From: Aquirhabdus sp.
Lineage (GTDB): Bacteria; Pseudomonadota; Gammaproteobacteria; Pseudomonadales; Moraxellaceae
Assembly (NCBI GenBank): GCA_030149815.1
Contig: JASLHI010000012.1
Span: 91,317-155,316, forward strand
Length of the DNA stretch: 64,000 nucleotides
Reading direction: 5' to 3'
Below the pieces are notes generated by a model. It saw only the letters and a list, made by a program, of their open reading frames with translations, made no database searches and had not been told where the DNA came from. Below are positions 63,658 through 64,000 of the stretch, in pieces (within the stretch, counting starts at the first letter, position 1; each line of letters opens with the position of its first letter). Made by a program: the position numbers and the translations under genes.

Positions 63658-64000
63658 AACGGCGCCGGGATCAGGACGGCCCGAAGGAACGAGTCGTGCC
63701 AGAGCAGCTTCAGGCCGTCGAGCGACTCGGTCCAGAGCCCGCGGCGCTCCTCGGTGGGCTCCGCCTGCGTTGCGAAGTCGCCGGTGATCGCGCGCGAGGT
63801 CAGGACCGAGACGCCGTACGAGACGGCGTCGGCGACGAACGGAACCGCTTGCCCGATCCCGTAGAGGAATCCGCCGAGCGGCGGGCCGACGAGATTGGCC
63901 GCGTACTGGCGGCCTTCACTGACGGCCCAGCCGGCCTCCAGGTGCTCGTCGGGGACGATCAGCGGCAACGCGGCGATCGAGGACGGAGTGAACAGCGTGT
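63658..64000 (-). CDS. Partial MFS transporter in high-G+C sequence, probably foreign (assembly junction)
   Basis: The minus strand encodes SSIAALPLIVPDEHLEAGW, then SEGRQYAANLVGPPLGGFL, VADAVSYGVSVLTS and LWHDSFLRAVLI. This matches the middle of actinobacterial enterobactin-exporter-like MFS proteins (compare VPxExLxxANAxxEARxQ, LLGPPLGGALF, DAVSYAVS). The frame continues beyond the window. G+C content is far above the rest of the window and codons almost all end in G or C. The join with pilI shares GTTGATCAAC. Confidence 0.8.

Noticed and set aside
63465..63968. A single 167-residue fusion protein of MFS and PilI parts
   Set aside because: The two halves belong to unrelated families and differ sharply in base composition; a sequence junction is the simpler explanation.
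63658..64000. Recent horizontal transfer of the high-G+C segment
   Set aside because: No transposase, att site or repeat at the join, and it interrupts pilI mid-gene; misassembly is more likely, though not proven.

Overview
The window is a bacterial chromosome segment of moderate to low G+C. Gene content and order suggest a gammaproteobacterium of the Moraxellaceae (Acinetobacter-like). The main evidence is the long type IV pilus chemosensory operon (pilI-pilJ-pilK-chpA-chpB-chpC order), together with DUF1853, DUF3240 and entericidin-like genes and a 327-residue malate dehydrogenase. The genus cannot be fixed from sequence reading alone.

Layout. (1) 1-2390: end of an RNase T2-family gene, a protein methyltransferase-like gene, folD, then tRNA-Cys and tRNA-Leu(UAA). 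(2) 2329-24057: a 21.7 kb integrative, mobilizable genomic island inserted in the 3' part of tRNA-Leu. It is bounded by a 53-bp perfect direct repeat and carries a tyrosine integrase next to the right end. Inside are two Xre-type regulators, a ColE1-type mobilization set (mobC, mobA, and mobB and mobD nested in another frame of mobA), an AlpA-like regulator and a TetR regulator with palindromic operators. The defence genes are an RloC-like zinc-hook ATPase, type I restriction-modification hsdM-hsdS-hsdR, a Septu-like ATPase plus HNH nuclease pair, and a Fic protein. (3) 24058-24400: the displaced tRNA-Leu terminator and the broken 5' end of a second, unrelated integrase, so this tRNA has been a target more than once. 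(4) 24401-33800: a TetR repressor divergent from a diiron-like hydrolase and an alpha/beta hydrolase, then a five-gene heavy-metal RND efflux operon. (5) 33789-39022: a leftward series with a histone deacetylase-family enzyme and a Roadblock / small GTPase / Roadblock cluster. (6) 39359-51380: mostly housekeeping genes (an S4 pseudouridine-synthase homologue with altered catalytic residues, mdh, recQ, hsp20, dapE) mixed with exported and membrane proteins of unknown role. (7) 51403-63656: the leftward Pil-Chp operon with a 2320-residue ChpA hybrid kinase.

The last ~345 bases (about 63657-64000) are strikingly G+C-rich and encode part of an actinobacterial-looking MFS transporter. It is joined in frame to the middle of pilI, which most likely marks an assembly chimera or contaminating sequence rather than biology.

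How the parts work together: the island combines several anti-phage modules with genes that let it integrate and be mobilized in trans by a helper conjugation system. The pilus chemosensory operon, and possibly the GTPase/Roadblock cluster, would control type IV pilus motility and polarity.
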